From Mycobacterium sp. D16Q14 (GTDB lineage Bacteria; Actinomycetota; Actinomycetes; Mycobacteriales; Mycobacteriaceae), in assembly GCA_002013415.1 (NCBI GenBank), contig MAEX01000010.1:1-64000 (forward strand): a stretch of DNA of 64,000 nucleotides, written 5' to 3'. Both the position numbers and the translations under genes were made by a program. The notes beneath the pieces are model-generated. The model was not told the DNA's origin. It did no database searches and saw only the letters and a program-made list of their open reading frames with translations. This document shows positions 45,707 through 54,117 of this stretch, in pieces. Position 1 is the first letter of the stretch, and each line of letters starts with the position of its first letter.

Positions 45707-47125
45707 ATGACCACCGAGATCTCTACGCCCGCCGACCGGGACGCCGCGTCCGAGCCCTCACGCATTCCGGGGATTGTCCGGGGCCTGCGCGAGACCTTCG
45801 CGACGGGCAGGACTCGCGAATACGATTGGCGCAAGGCGCAGCTCGTCGGTCTGGAGCGACTCTTCACCGAGAACGAGGCCGCGATTGCCACCGCGTTGCA
45901 CGAGGACTTGGGGCGCTCCTCGGCCGAAGCCTGGATCGCCGATGTTGTCGGGTCGGTCGTCGAGGTCGTCTACGCCCGTAAGAATCTTCGGCGCTGGATG
46001 CGACGCAAGCGGGTGCGAGGTCTTCCGCTGGCCCAGCAGCCGGCCAAGGCATGGTCAGTACCCGAGCCGTACGGCACGGTGCTCGTCATCGGTGCGTGGA
46101 ACTTCCCCCTGTACCTGACGCTCGGGCCTGTGGTGGGCGCACTGGCGGCGGGCAATACGGTGGCCATCAAGCCCTCGGAGATCGCGCCCGCTTCGTCGGC
46201 ATTGATGGCCAAGCTCATTCCGCAGTACCTCGACCCGCACGCAGTGGCCGTCGTCGAGGGCGACGGTTCGGTGACGCAAGAACTGCTGGCGCAGGGTTTT
46301 GACAAGGCCCTGTTTACCGGTGGCACCGAGATCGGCAAGCGCATCCTGGAAGGCGCTGCGCAACACCTGACACCGGTCGCGCTGGAATTGGGTGGGAAGT
46401 CACCCGTCTACGTGGCCGCTGATGCCAACATCGAGGTCGCCGCGCGCCGCATCGGATACATGAAGGGCCTCAACTCGGGTCAGGTGTGTCTGGCTCCCGA
46501 CTATGTCCTCGTCGACCCGGCGGTTCGCGATGAGCTGGTCGAGAAGATCACGGCCGCCTGGGCGGAGTTCCAGGCCGACAAGGAGTCCAAGGGACTGCGT
46601 GTGGTCAATCAGCGCCAGTTCGATCGCTTGGTGGGTTACCTGGCCGCCACCGAAGGAGAGGTTGCCACCGGCGGTGCCTCCGATGCTTCCGCGCTCACCA
46701 TCGAGCCGACGATCGTGGTGGATCCGAGCGCGGACGAGCCGCTCATGCAGAACGAGATCTTCGGTCCGATCCTGCCGGTGCTGACGGCCGAGTCCCTTGA
46801 CGACGCCATCGACTTCATCAATTCTCGACCAAAGCCGTTGGCGGCCTACGCCTTCACGGAGTCAAAGCGGATCGGCAACCGATTCATCGACGATGTACCT
46901 GCCGGTGGCACGGTGATCAATCACCTGCTCTACCACGCTGTTATCCCGAACCTGCCCTTTGGGGGTGTCGGTGCCAGCGGTATGGGTGCATATCACGGCA
47001 AGGCCGGCTTCGACGAGTTCAGCCACCTCAAGTCGACTCTGTACAAGAGCACCAAGATGGATCTCAAGCTGCCGTATCCGCCGTACCTGGAGAAGAACCT
47101 GAAGTTGATGAAAAAGCTTATGTAA
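45707..47125 (+). CDS. Aldehyde dehydrogenase
   Basis: 472 residues. 'PEPYGTVLVIGAWNFPLYLTLGPVVGALAAGNTVAIKPSE' (cofactor), 'LFTGGTEIGKRI', general base Glu in 'ALELGGKSPVYV', nucleophile Cys in 'LNSGQVCLAPDYVLV', 'NEIFGPILPVL' and 'PFGGVGASGMGAYHGKAGFDEFSH'. The motif set is that of class 3/fatty-aldehyde ALDH. ATG 45707 follows GAGAGGA. First of three co-directional genes with an SDR and an MDR, possibly a catabolic series. Confidence 0.93.
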   Translation: MTTEISTPADRDAASEPSRIPGIVRGLRETFATGRTREYDWRKAQLVGLERLFTENEAAIATALHEDLGRSSAEAWIADVVGSVVEVVYARKNLRRWMRRKRVRGLPLAQQPAKAWSVPEPYGTVLVIGAWNFPLYLTLGPVVGALAAGNTVAIKPSEIAPASSALMAKLIPQYLDPHAVAVVEGDGSVTQELLAQGFDKALFTGGTEIGKRILEGAAQHLTPVALELGGKSPVYVAADANIEVAARRIGYMKGLNSGQVCLAPDYVLVDPAVRDELVEKITAAWAEFQADKESKGLRVVNQRQFDRLVGYLAATEGEVATGGASDASALTIEPTIVVDPSADEPLMQNEIFGPILPVLTAESLDDAIDFINSRPKPLAAYAFTESKRIGNRFIDDVPAGGTVINHLLYHAVIPNLPFGGVGASGMGAYHGKAGFDEFSHLKSTLYKSTKMDLKLPYPPYLEKNLKLMKKLM

Positions 47126-47190
47126 TAAAGCTTTTCGTTCTCCGCATTATTCAGCAACCCAATGAAGTGTCAAGTGAATAGGAGTTCTGC

Positions 47191-48057
47191 ATGCCGGGAG
47201 TGCAAGACCGGGTAATTGTCGTGACCGGAGCCGGTGGGGGGCTGGGCCGCGAGTACGCGCGCACCCTCGCCAGTGAGGGCGCCTCGGTGGTTGTCAACGA
47301 CTTGGGTGGTGCCCGCGACGGATCCGGCGCCGGGTCGGCGATGGCCGACAGCGTGGTCGACGAGATCAAGGCGGCCGGAGGCCGCGCGGTCGCCAACTAT
47401 GACAGCGTCGCCACCGAAGAAGGTGCGGCCAACATCGTCAAGACCGCCCTCGACGAGTTCGGTGCCATTCACGGTGTGGTGAGTAACGCCGGCATCCTGC
47501 GGGATGGCACGTTCCACAAAATGACCTACGACAGTTGGCATGCGGTGCAACAGGTTCACCTGTACGGCGGATACAACATCACCCGCGCGGCGTGGCCGCA
47601 TTTCCGCGAGCAGGGCTACGGCCGGATCGTGGTCGCCACCTCGACCAGCGGTTTGTTCGGCAACTTCGGTCAGGCCAACTACGGTGCGGCCAAGCTCGGC
47701 CTCGTCGGGCTCATCAACACCCTCGCGTTGGAGGGTGCCAAGTACAACATTCACTCCAACGCGATCGCTCCGATCGCTGCCACCCGCATGACGGCCGACA
47801 TCGCCTCCGAAGCGGTGCTGGAGCAGCTGCCGCCGTCCTTCGTGGCGCCGGTCGTTGGATACCTGTGCACAGAGGAAAGCGCCGACAACGGTTCGGTTTT
47901 CGTGGTGGGCGGCGGCAAGGTGCAGCGCGTGGCGCTCTTTGAGAACGCCGGTGCCACCTTCGCCTCTCCGCCGACGGTCGACGAGGTCGCCGCGCGCTGG
48001 GGTGAGATCGAGGATCTCTCCACCGTTACCAAAGCCGGCCCCCCGTCACTCGCATGA
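47191..48057 (+). CDS. SDR, MFE-2-type 3-hydroxyacyl-CoA dehydrogenase-like
   Basis: 288 residues. 'DRVIVVTGAGGGLGREYARTLASEGASVVVNDLGGARDGSG' is the signature of the peroxisomal multifunctional-enzyme-2 dehydrogenase group; 'VSNAGILRDGTFHKMTYDSWHAV', 'VATSTSGLFGNFGQANYGAAKLGLVGL' carry Ser and Y-x3-K. Probably oxidises 3-hydroxyacyl-CoA in beta-oxidation. Its stop overlaps the next ATG (ATGA). Confidence 0.9.
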   Translation: MPGVQDRVIVVTGAGGGLGREYARTLASEGASVVVNDLGGARDGSGAGSAMADSVVDEIKAAGGRAVANYDSVATEEGAANIVKTALDEFGAIHGVVSNAGILRDGTFHKMTYDSWHAVQQVHLYGGYNITRAAWPHFREQGYGRIVVATSTSGLFGNFGQANYGAAKLGLVGLINTLALEGAKYNIHSNAIAPIAATRMTADIASEAVLEQLPPSFVAPVVGYLCTEESADNGSVFVVGGGKVQRVALFENAGATFASPPTVDEVAARWGEIEDLSTVTKAGPPSLA

Positions 48058-49016
48058 AAGCGATACAGGCGCAGTCGTTATCGGGCCCGGAGGGCCTGGT
48101 ATACACAGATGTCGAGGAACCGCGCGGTGACAATGTCGTCATCGTCGATGTCAAGGCCGCGGGGGTCTGCTTCCCCGACTATTTGATGACCAAGGGCGAA
48201 TACCAGCTGAAGATGGAGCCCCCCTTCGTTCCGGGGATCGAGACTGCCGGCGTGGTGCGCTCGGCTCCCGAGGGTGCCGGGGTGAAACCCGGTGATCGGG
48301 TGATGGCCTTCAATTTCATTGGCGGATATGCCGAACGCGTCGCAGTGGGGCCTTCCAATGTGCTTCCTACGCCTCCCGAGTTGGACGATGCGGAGGCCGT
48401 AGCGCTCATCGCGAACTACCACACGATGTACTTCGCCTATGCCCGTCGCGGACACTTGCGTGCCGGTGAGACGGTGCTGGTGCTGGGTGCTGCCGGCGGT
48501 ATCGGTACCGCGGCGATCCAGATTGCCAAGGGCATGGGCGCGAGGGTCATCGCCGTGGTCAACCGGACGGCCGCAACGGAATTCGTCTCCAGCGTGGGTG
48601 CGGATGTCGTGTTGCCGCTGGAAGAGGGCTGGGCCAAGGCTGTGCGCGACGCCACTGGCGGCGTGGGTGTCGACATGGTGGTCGACCCGATCGGTGGCCC
48701 CGCATTCGACGACGCGGTGCGCACGTTGGCCCCCGAAGGGCGCTTGCTGGTCGTTGGATTCGCCGCCGGCGGGATACCGACCATCAAGGTGAATCGGTTA
48801 CTGCTGCGCAATGCGTCGTTGGTCGGTGTGGCCTGGGGCGAGTTCCTGCGCACGCACGCTGATTATCTGTACGAGACCCAGGCGGGGCTGGCCAAGCTCG
48901 TTACGGAGGGCATGCGTCCGCCCGTAAGCGCGCGTATTCCACTATCGGAAGGTCGTCAGGCGTTGCAGGACTTCGCCGACGGGAAGGTCTACGGGAAGAT
49001 GGTGCTTATCCCGTGA
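48054..49016 (+). CDS. NADPH:quinone oxidoreductase family (MDR, zinc-free)
   Basis: 320 residues. 'GPEGLVYTDVEEPRGDNVVIVDVKAAGVCFPDYLMTKGEY' GroES-like domain and Rossmann 'GETVLVLGAAGGIGTAAIQIAKGMGARVIAVV', 'GGVGVDMVVDPIGGPAFDDAVRTLAPEGRLLVVGFAAG'. No zinc ligands in the expected places, so quinone/enoyl-type reductase. Coupled by a 4-bp overlap to the SDR. Confidence 0.93.
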   Translation: MKAIQAQSLSGPEGLVYTDVEEPRGDNVVIVDVKAAGVCFPDYLMTKGEYQLKMEPPFVPGIETAGVVRSAPEGAGVKPGDRVMAFNFIGGYAERVAVGPSNVLPTPPELDDAEAVALIANYHTMYFAYARRGHLRAGETVLVLGAAGGIGTAAIQIAKGMGARVIAVVNRTAATEFVSSVGADVVLPLEEGWAKAVRDATGGVGVDMVVDPIGGPAFDDAVRTLAPEGRLLVVGFAAGGIPTIKVNRLLLRNASLVGVAWGEFLRTHADYLYETQAGLAKLVTEGMRPPVSARIPLSEGRQALQDFADGKVYGKMVLIP

Positions 49017-49145
49017 GGAGCGAAACCGCCAAGATCTTCAACGGAATTGACGAAATCACTACCGGTGACCTGGAGCTAGTCATGGTGTGCCGTTCCGTAT
49101 CTCGCTCTGCTTCAGGCCAATTTGCAATGAACTAATGGACTCAAC

Positions 49146-50906
49146 TCACCCTGACATGCGGGGCTTCACCGGCGCCTTCGCAGTCGGGGTGATGGGTAGC
49201 CGCAGCGCACCGGGGGCGTCGACGGGCACCACCGGCGCAATGGGTTCTACTGCGTCGACTCGCCGATACGGTTGACCCGGTTCGGGCCGCGTATCCGCGT
49301 GTCCCTTGTTTGGCCAGAGGGAAGCGGCCCGCTCGGCTTGAGCGGCGATCGTCAAAGAGGGGTTGACACCGAGGTTTGCCGAGATGGCAGAGCCATCGAC
49401 GACACTCAAAGTGGGGTGTCCGTGCGCCCGGTGGTACGGATCGATCACGCCAGACTCGGGATCCGCGCCGATCACGCAGCCGCCCAAGAAGTGTGCCGTC
49501 ATCGGGACATTGAACACCTCGCCCCAGCTACCCGCGGGAAAGCCGCCGATCTTCTCGGCGATGCGGCGCGTGGCCTCGTTGCCGGCGGGGATCCACGTAG
49601 GGTTCGGCTGGCCGTGCCCTGGTTTGCTGGTCATCTTCCGGCCGCCGAACACACCTCGTTTGGTGTAGGTCGTGATCGAGTTGTCGAAAGTCTGCATGAC
49701 CAGTGCGATGATTGTGCGTTCGCTCCAACCTTTGACGGCGAGGACCCGCATGAGAGCGAGCGGGTGCCGGATGGCTGTTCCGAGGAACCGTAACCACCGC
49801 GGCAGCTGACCGTCACCGTCAGTCATCAACGTCTGCAGCAAGCCCATGGCATTGGAGCCCTTGCCGTACCGAACTGGCTCGACATGGGTATCTGGCGACG
49901 GATGAAACGACGAGGTAATCGCTACACCTTGCGTGAGGTCGAGCGATTCGTCGACCCCGAAGCGGATCGCGCCGAGTATTGATTCGGAGTTGGTTCGGGT
50001 GAGCTTCCCGAGTTGATCTGAGAGCTCGGGAAGTCTGCCACGATCCTTGACCCGGTGCAGCAATCGTTGTGTCCCCCAAGTGCCAGCCGCCAGGACCACG
50101 TTGCGGGCGGTGAAGACCTTATGGCTCTTATATAGCCACGCCCCCGTTCGCACAGTGTGGACCTCCCACGTTCCGTCCGCGCGTTGGCGAAGGTCGGTGA
50201 CTGTTGTCAGGGGGTGCAGCTTGGTGCCGGCCCGCTCGGCCAGGCCGAGGTAGTTCTTGACCAACGTGTTCTTTGCCCCGTGCCGGCAACCTGTCATGCA
50301 CTCGCCGCATTCGATGCAGCCGGTGCGTTGAGGGCCGACCCCGCCGAAGTAGGGGTCTTCTGCGATTTTTCCCGGTTCGCCGAAATACACGCCGACAGGT
50401 GTCTGGACGAACGTGTCGCCTGCCCCCATGTCGTCCGCAACCTCCTTGACGATCCGATCGGCGGGCGTGAGGTGAGGATTTGTGACAACGCCGAGCATGC
50501 GTCGCGCCTGCTCGTAGAAAGGGGTGAGCTCGTCTTCCCAATCAGTGATGTCCGACCATTGCGGGTCGTTGAAGAACGAGCTTGTCGGCTTGTACAACGT
50601 GTTTGCGTAGTTCAGGGAGCCGCCACCGACGCCTGCACCGGCGAGAATCACACAGTCTCGCAACAAGTGGATCCGCTGAATCCCGTAGGCCCCTAGTTTG
50701 GGCGCCCATAGGAACTTCCGGATATCCCAGCTGGTCTTCGCGAAATCTCCATCGGCGAAGCGTCGGCCGGCCTCCAGCACACCTACCCGGTAACCCTTTT
50801 CGGTGAGCCGCAGTGCTGTGACACTTCCGCCAAATCCGGAACCGACGACCACGACGTCGTAGTCCTCGGCACTAGCCGCTACGCGCCTGGGGCTTGTGCG
50901 ATTCAT
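49146..50906 (-). CDS. GMC-family FAD oxidoreductase, cholesterol-oxidase (ChoD)-like
   Basis: 586 residues. FAD motif 'YDVVVVGSGFGGSVTALRLTEKGYRVGVLEAG', 'CVILAGAGVGGGSLNYANTL', a Cys cluster 'TGCIECGECMTGCRHGAKNTL' and C-terminal active-site part 'PMTAHFLGGCVIGADPESGVIDPYHRAHGHPTLSVVDGSAISANLGVNPSLTI'. Length and motifs fit mycobacterial ChoD (Rv3409c type), named from memory. It oxidises 3-beta-hydroxysterols or similar alcohols. ATG 50906 was chosen for the N-terminus 'NRTSPRRVAASAEDYD'. Diverges from a TetR gene; first gene of the accessory cluster. Confidence 0.85.
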   Translation of the reverse strand: MNRTSPRRVAASAEDYDVVVVGSGFGGSVTALRLTEKGYRVGVLEAGRRFADGDFAKTSWDIRKFLWAPKLGAYGIQRIHLLRDCVILAGAGVGGGSLNYANTLYKPTSSFFNDPQWSDITDWEDELTPFYEQARRMLGVVTNPHLTPADRIVKEVADDMGAGDTFVQTPVGVYFGEPGKIAEDPYFGGVGPQRTGCIECGECMTGCRHGAKNTLVKNYLGLAERAGTKLHPLTTVTDLRQRADGTWEVHTVRTGAWLYKSHKVFTARNVVLAAGTWGTQRLLHRVKDRGRLPELSDQLGKLTRTNSESILGAIRFGVDESLDLTQGVAITSSFHPSPDTHVEPVRYGKGSNAMGLLQTLMTDGDGQLPRWLRFLGTAIRHPLALMRVLAVKGWSERTIIALVMQTFDNSITTYTKRGVFGGRKMTSKPGHGQPNPTWIPAGNEATRRIAEKIGGFPAGSWGEVFNVPMTAHFLGGCVIGADPESGVIDPYHRAHGHPTLSVVDGSAISANLGVNPSLTIAAQAERAASLWPNKGHADTRPEPGQPYRRVDAVEPIAPVVPVDAPGALRLPITPTAKAPVKPRMSG

Positions 50907-51028
50907 CTGGTATCGACCCCTGTCTTGGTGATCGGCTGTGACCGAGCTGGCGCTGCACACAGCATCAAGGGAGACGAATGCGCAGACCTGCGGACTATAC
51001 AAATCTATCTAGATTGTTTCTGTTTTAT

Positions 51029-51047
51029 ACAGTTTGTATCATACTGT
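51029..51047. promoter_or_regulatory. ACAGT inverted repeat, possible TetR operator
   Basis: ACAGT-TTGTATCAT-ACTGT, 5-bp perfect arms, in an AT-rich gap between the GMC oxidase and TetR genes. A TCTAGA palindrome lies 16 bp further upstream. The TetR protein beside it is the likely binder. Confidence 0.5.
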
Positions 51048-51075
51048 CAAGCAGGCGTCAGGGTACAGTGAGACT

Positions 51076-51687
51076 GTGTCAAAGCCGCACAGTTTCCGTG
51101 CAGAGGTCCAGTTGCTCCTTCGAGAGCGGATCCTCGACACGGCGCGCGATCTGGTAGTCGCGCACGGGTGGTCGGCAGTCAGCATGACTCGCTTGGCGCG
51201 TGTGGTTGGCGTGAGTCGAGCGAGCCTCTACGCGGAGATCGGCACCCGCGATGAGCTTGCGGCCGCGGTCATCGAGCGAGAGACAGACCGGTTCCTCAGC
51301 GGAGTGGTGTCTGGTATCCGGAATCATGCTGACGACATCGTTGAAGGCTTGGCGGAAGCGGCCGAATTTGTGCTTTCCTACGGTGACTCCAATCAATTGC
51401 TGCGCTCGATTCTCGGCCAGGGGGATCAGACCGAGGGACTGCTGCTCTCTCTGATCGCAGTAGACCCCGATACTGTTCTTGGACGCGCTTCGCGCAGCGT
51501 CAGCGACGAGATTTCGTCTCTGTCACAGGGCCTCGCCGAGGAACTTCGCCGGACGATTGTCGAGGTGTTCGTGCGGCTGATTGTGAGTCACCTCCTTCAG
51601 CCCAGTGGATCGCGTTCTCACGCTGTCGATCAGGTGCGCACGGTGGTCCGCGGACTTTTTGCTCTGCAGGCATCTCCAGCGAAGTAG
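51076..51687 (+). CDS. TetR-family transcriptional regulator
   Basis: 203 residues. HTH 'ERILDTARDLVVAHGWSAVSMTRLARVVGVSRASLYAEIGTRDELAAAVIE'. C-terminal domain contains 'LRSILGQGDQTEGLLLSLI' and a long helix. Start GTG 51076 ('SKPHSFRAEVQLLL'); an upstream ATG at 51034 lies inside the putative operator and is less likely. It is placed between the GMC oxidase and the desaturase cluster and probably controls one or both. Confidence 0.88.
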   Translation: MSKPHSFRAEVQLLLRERILDTARDLVVAHGWSAVSMTRLARVVGVSRASLYAEIGTRDELAAAVIERETDRFLSGVVSGIRNHADDIVEGLAEAAEFVLSYGDSNQLLRSILGQGDQTEGLLLSLIAVDPDTVLGRASRSVSDEISSLSQGLAEELRRTIVEVFVRLIVSHLLQPSGSRSHAVDQVRTVVRGLFALQASPAK

Positions 51688-52021
51688 CCTCACGCGATGG
51701 AGTAGGCCGCGCGCGCAGCCCCACGCCGAGTGAGCCGGTCGATCATCGGTGTCCAACCATGTGGCCAGGGTATGAGTGCGCCGCGGTCACCTGTGGTTGA
51801 ACCAAGTCCAACCCAAGACGTATGGCATGTGGACGATCGGTCGGTCGTGCCCCGCCCGCCGCGGACCTTAGCGCGGGGCGGGTAGAACTCCTGCGAACCG
51901 AGGTTGCGTGGTGGCGGTGTTCTACCCCTGTCAACCGGATCAATGTGGCCCATGTCATCCAGACTATTGACAAATCATCACTATCTGTCAGGATCAATAC
52001 AGATGATTTGATTTTGTCAGG
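51688..52021. promoter_or_regulatory. Promoter region of the desaturase-reductase gene
   Basis: 334 bp without a gene. The last 80 bases are AT-rich and carry TTGACA (51967-51972), inverted repeats CAAATCATC (51971-51979) / GATGATTTG (52002-52010), and ATCTGT (51983-51988) / ACAGAT (51999-52004). Much of 51941-52021 recurs at 58555-58635, where only the TTGACAAATCA and ATCTGTCAG blocks stay clearly alike. The conserved stretch suggests a regulated promoter; the regulator is probably the TetR next door. Confidence 0.6.
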
Positions 52022-54001
52022 ATGGTGATGGAAATGATGGACCTGTCGAGCCAGAGCGAGCCTCGCACGCGTGTTCGCGGACTGCCGGACCCGGGTGAGC
52101 GAGTGCCGAAGTTGGCGCGGCCGACGTTGTGGCTCTACGTCGTTGCCCTCGCCGTCTTCGCTTTGGAAATGTACGGGTACTTTGTGGCGGGCTGGACTCC
52201 GTGGGTGACCGTTCCGATGGGCGCTGCAGTGACATTCATGATGTTCAGCGTCCTGCACGAGGCATCGCACCACGCGGTCAGCACCGGCTCACGTATCAAC
52301 GATTTATTCGGGAACATTTCAGTACTGTTCGTGGTTCCATACACCTCGTTCAGGATGTTCAAGTTCATTCATATCGAGCACCATCTACATACGAATGAGC
52401 CGAAATCGATCGATCCTGATGCCTGGACCGAAGAGGGGCCCTGGTGGCAACTCCCTTTTCGTTGGGCGACGATTGACGTTTGGTACGTCATATTCTATTG
52501 TCGACGACTCCGCGAACGCCCCCGGCGCGAGCTTGTGGAGACCTTTTCGGCACTGGGGCTGTTCCTTTTTGCCTGTGTCGTGTTGGTGAACTCCGGACAT
52601 GGATTTGAGTTACTCATGGCGTTTCTTATCCCGCAGCGCATCGGCCTAATCATCCTCGCGTGGTGGTTCGACTACCTCCCCCATAATGGATTGACAGTCA
52701 CGCAGCGTGAGGATAAATACCGCGCCACACGAATTAGGGTGGGCGGGGAGAAACTGCTGACGCCTTTGTTCCTGTACCAGAACTATCACTTGGTCCACCA
52801 CTTGCATCCCAGCGTGCCGTTCTACAGGTACATCCGGGCGTGGCGCCGCAATGAGCAGGCATACCTCGACCGCAACGCCGCCATCTCGACATGGTTCGGG
52901 CGGTCGATGACGGCGTCCGAATACACGACCTGGCGACGTCTCACGGACCGAATGGACGCCCGTTCAACCGGCGGCGAAAGTCAAAGACGTCAGTACCATT
53001 CGCTCCGCGTTGGCTCGATCGAACAGCTCACCGATGAGAGCGTCGAAGTAACGTTCGAAGTTCCCAATGACCTCGCCCAAGAATATCGCTACATGCAAGG
53101 GCAGCACGTCACGGTGCGGGCGATTGTCGACGGATGTGAGGTAGCACGCAGCTACTCGATTACGGCGGCGGTTTCAACCTGTTTACTGAAGATAGCCGTG
53201 AAGAAGATCCCGGGCGGATTGATGTCGACCTACATCAATGACGAATTGCAACCCGGCGACATCCTCGACGTGATGCCTCCGGCAGGAAATTTCCACACGC
53301 CCTTGGATTCGACACGTGCACGGAGTTACGTTGCGGTGGTCGCCGGCTCGGGGATCACCCCAGTTCTTTCGATCATCGCCACCACTCGCCTAGCCGAACC
53401 TGACAGTCGGTTCACGCTCATCTACGGCAACCGAACAACGCAGTCGGCGATGTTTCGCGAACAGCTAGATGAATGGGCCGACGAGCGACTCGCGGTGCAC
53501 CACGTCCTATCCCGCGAGGCTGGCGCAGAGTTCAGAGGACGGATCACTCCAGCCGTCGTGGATCAATTCGCCCCCGATACTGCCGATGTAGACGCCTGGT
53601 TCTTGTGCGGTCCCTCGGCGATGGTCGACTCAGTAAAAACAGCGCTGACGGGCATATCGGTACCCGGAAGAATCTTGACCGAGGTGTTTCACGCCGACCG
53701 CACTCAGGTCGACATCGATGTCGACAGCACCGTCACGGTGTCCCTCGATGGCATAGAAACATCCTTCGAACTCTGTTCCTCGGGAGCCACTGTGCTCGAC
53801 GCCGCCCTTCAGCAGGGAGTGGAGCCGCCTTACTCTTGCGCTGGTGGTGCGTGCGGCACGTGCCGGGCCAAGGTTCTTCTGGGGCGTGCGGTGATGGACC
53901 AGAACCACGTGCTGACCGAGGATGAAATCGAACACGGATACGTGCTGACCTGCCAGGCCCACCCGGTGAGCGAGGAGCTGAAGCTCGACTACAACCGGTA
54001 G
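52022..54001 (+). CDS. Membrane fatty-acid-desaturase domain fused to flavin/2Fe-2S reductase
   Basis: 659 residues. Residues about 35-290 form a di-iron membrane desaturase/hydroxylase domain with His boxes 'LHEASHH', 'HIEHHLHTN' and 'YQNYHLVHHLHP', and several hydrophobic segments. Residues about 335-659 form a complete PaaE/KshB-type electron-transfer chain: FAD domain with 'EVARSYSIT', NAD domain 'VAVVAGSGITPVLSIIATT', then plant-type 2Fe-2S ferredoxin 'PPYSCAGGACGTC' plus a distal Cys in 'YVLTCQAHP'. So one chain could take electrons from NAD(P)H to the di-iron centre. Starts 52022, 52028, 52034 and 52037 are all possible. Substrate unknown, probably a lipid or sterol. A truncated paralogue lies at 58555-58770. 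Confidence 0.9.
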   Translation: MVMEMMDLSSQSEPRTRVRGLPDPGERVPKLARPTLWLYVVALAVFALEMYGYFVAGWTPWVTVPMGAAVTFMMFSVLHEASHHAVSTGSRINDLFGNISVLFVVPYTSFRMFKFIHIEHHLHTNEPKSIDPDAWTEEGPWWQLPFRWATIDVWYVIFYCRRLRERPRRELVETFSALGLFLFACVVLVNSGHGFELLMAFLIPQRIGLIILAWWFDYLPHNGLTVTQREDKYRATRIRVGGEKLLTPLFLYQNYHLVHHLHPSVPFYRYIRAWRRNEQAYLDRNAAISTWFGRSMTASEYTTWRRLTDRMDARSTGGESQRRQYHSLRVGSIEQLTDESVEVTFEVPNDLAQEYRYMQGQHVTVRAIVDGCEVARSYSITAAVSTCLLKIAVKKIPGGLMSTYINDELQPGDILDVMPPAGNFHTPLDSTRARSYVAVVAGSGITPVLSIIATTRLAEPDSRFTLIYGNRTTQSAMFREQLDEWADERLAVHHVLSREAGAEFRGRITPAVVDQFAPDTADVDAWFLCGPSAMVDSVKTALTGISVPGRILTEVFHADRTQVDIDVDSTVTVSLDGIETSFELCSSGATVLDAALQQGVEPPYSCAGGACGTCRAKVLLGRAVMDQNHVLTEDEIEHGYVLTCQAHPVSEELKLDYNR

Positions 54002-54117
54002 TCGCCAACGTGTTCCGGCCCAAGTGCGAAGCAGTACCTCGATGAAGCGGGGCGCCGATCTTTCTGGTGAGCCACGTTCCAATTGACTTGCCCGCAAGTA
54101 GAACTCAGGAGAGTTGG

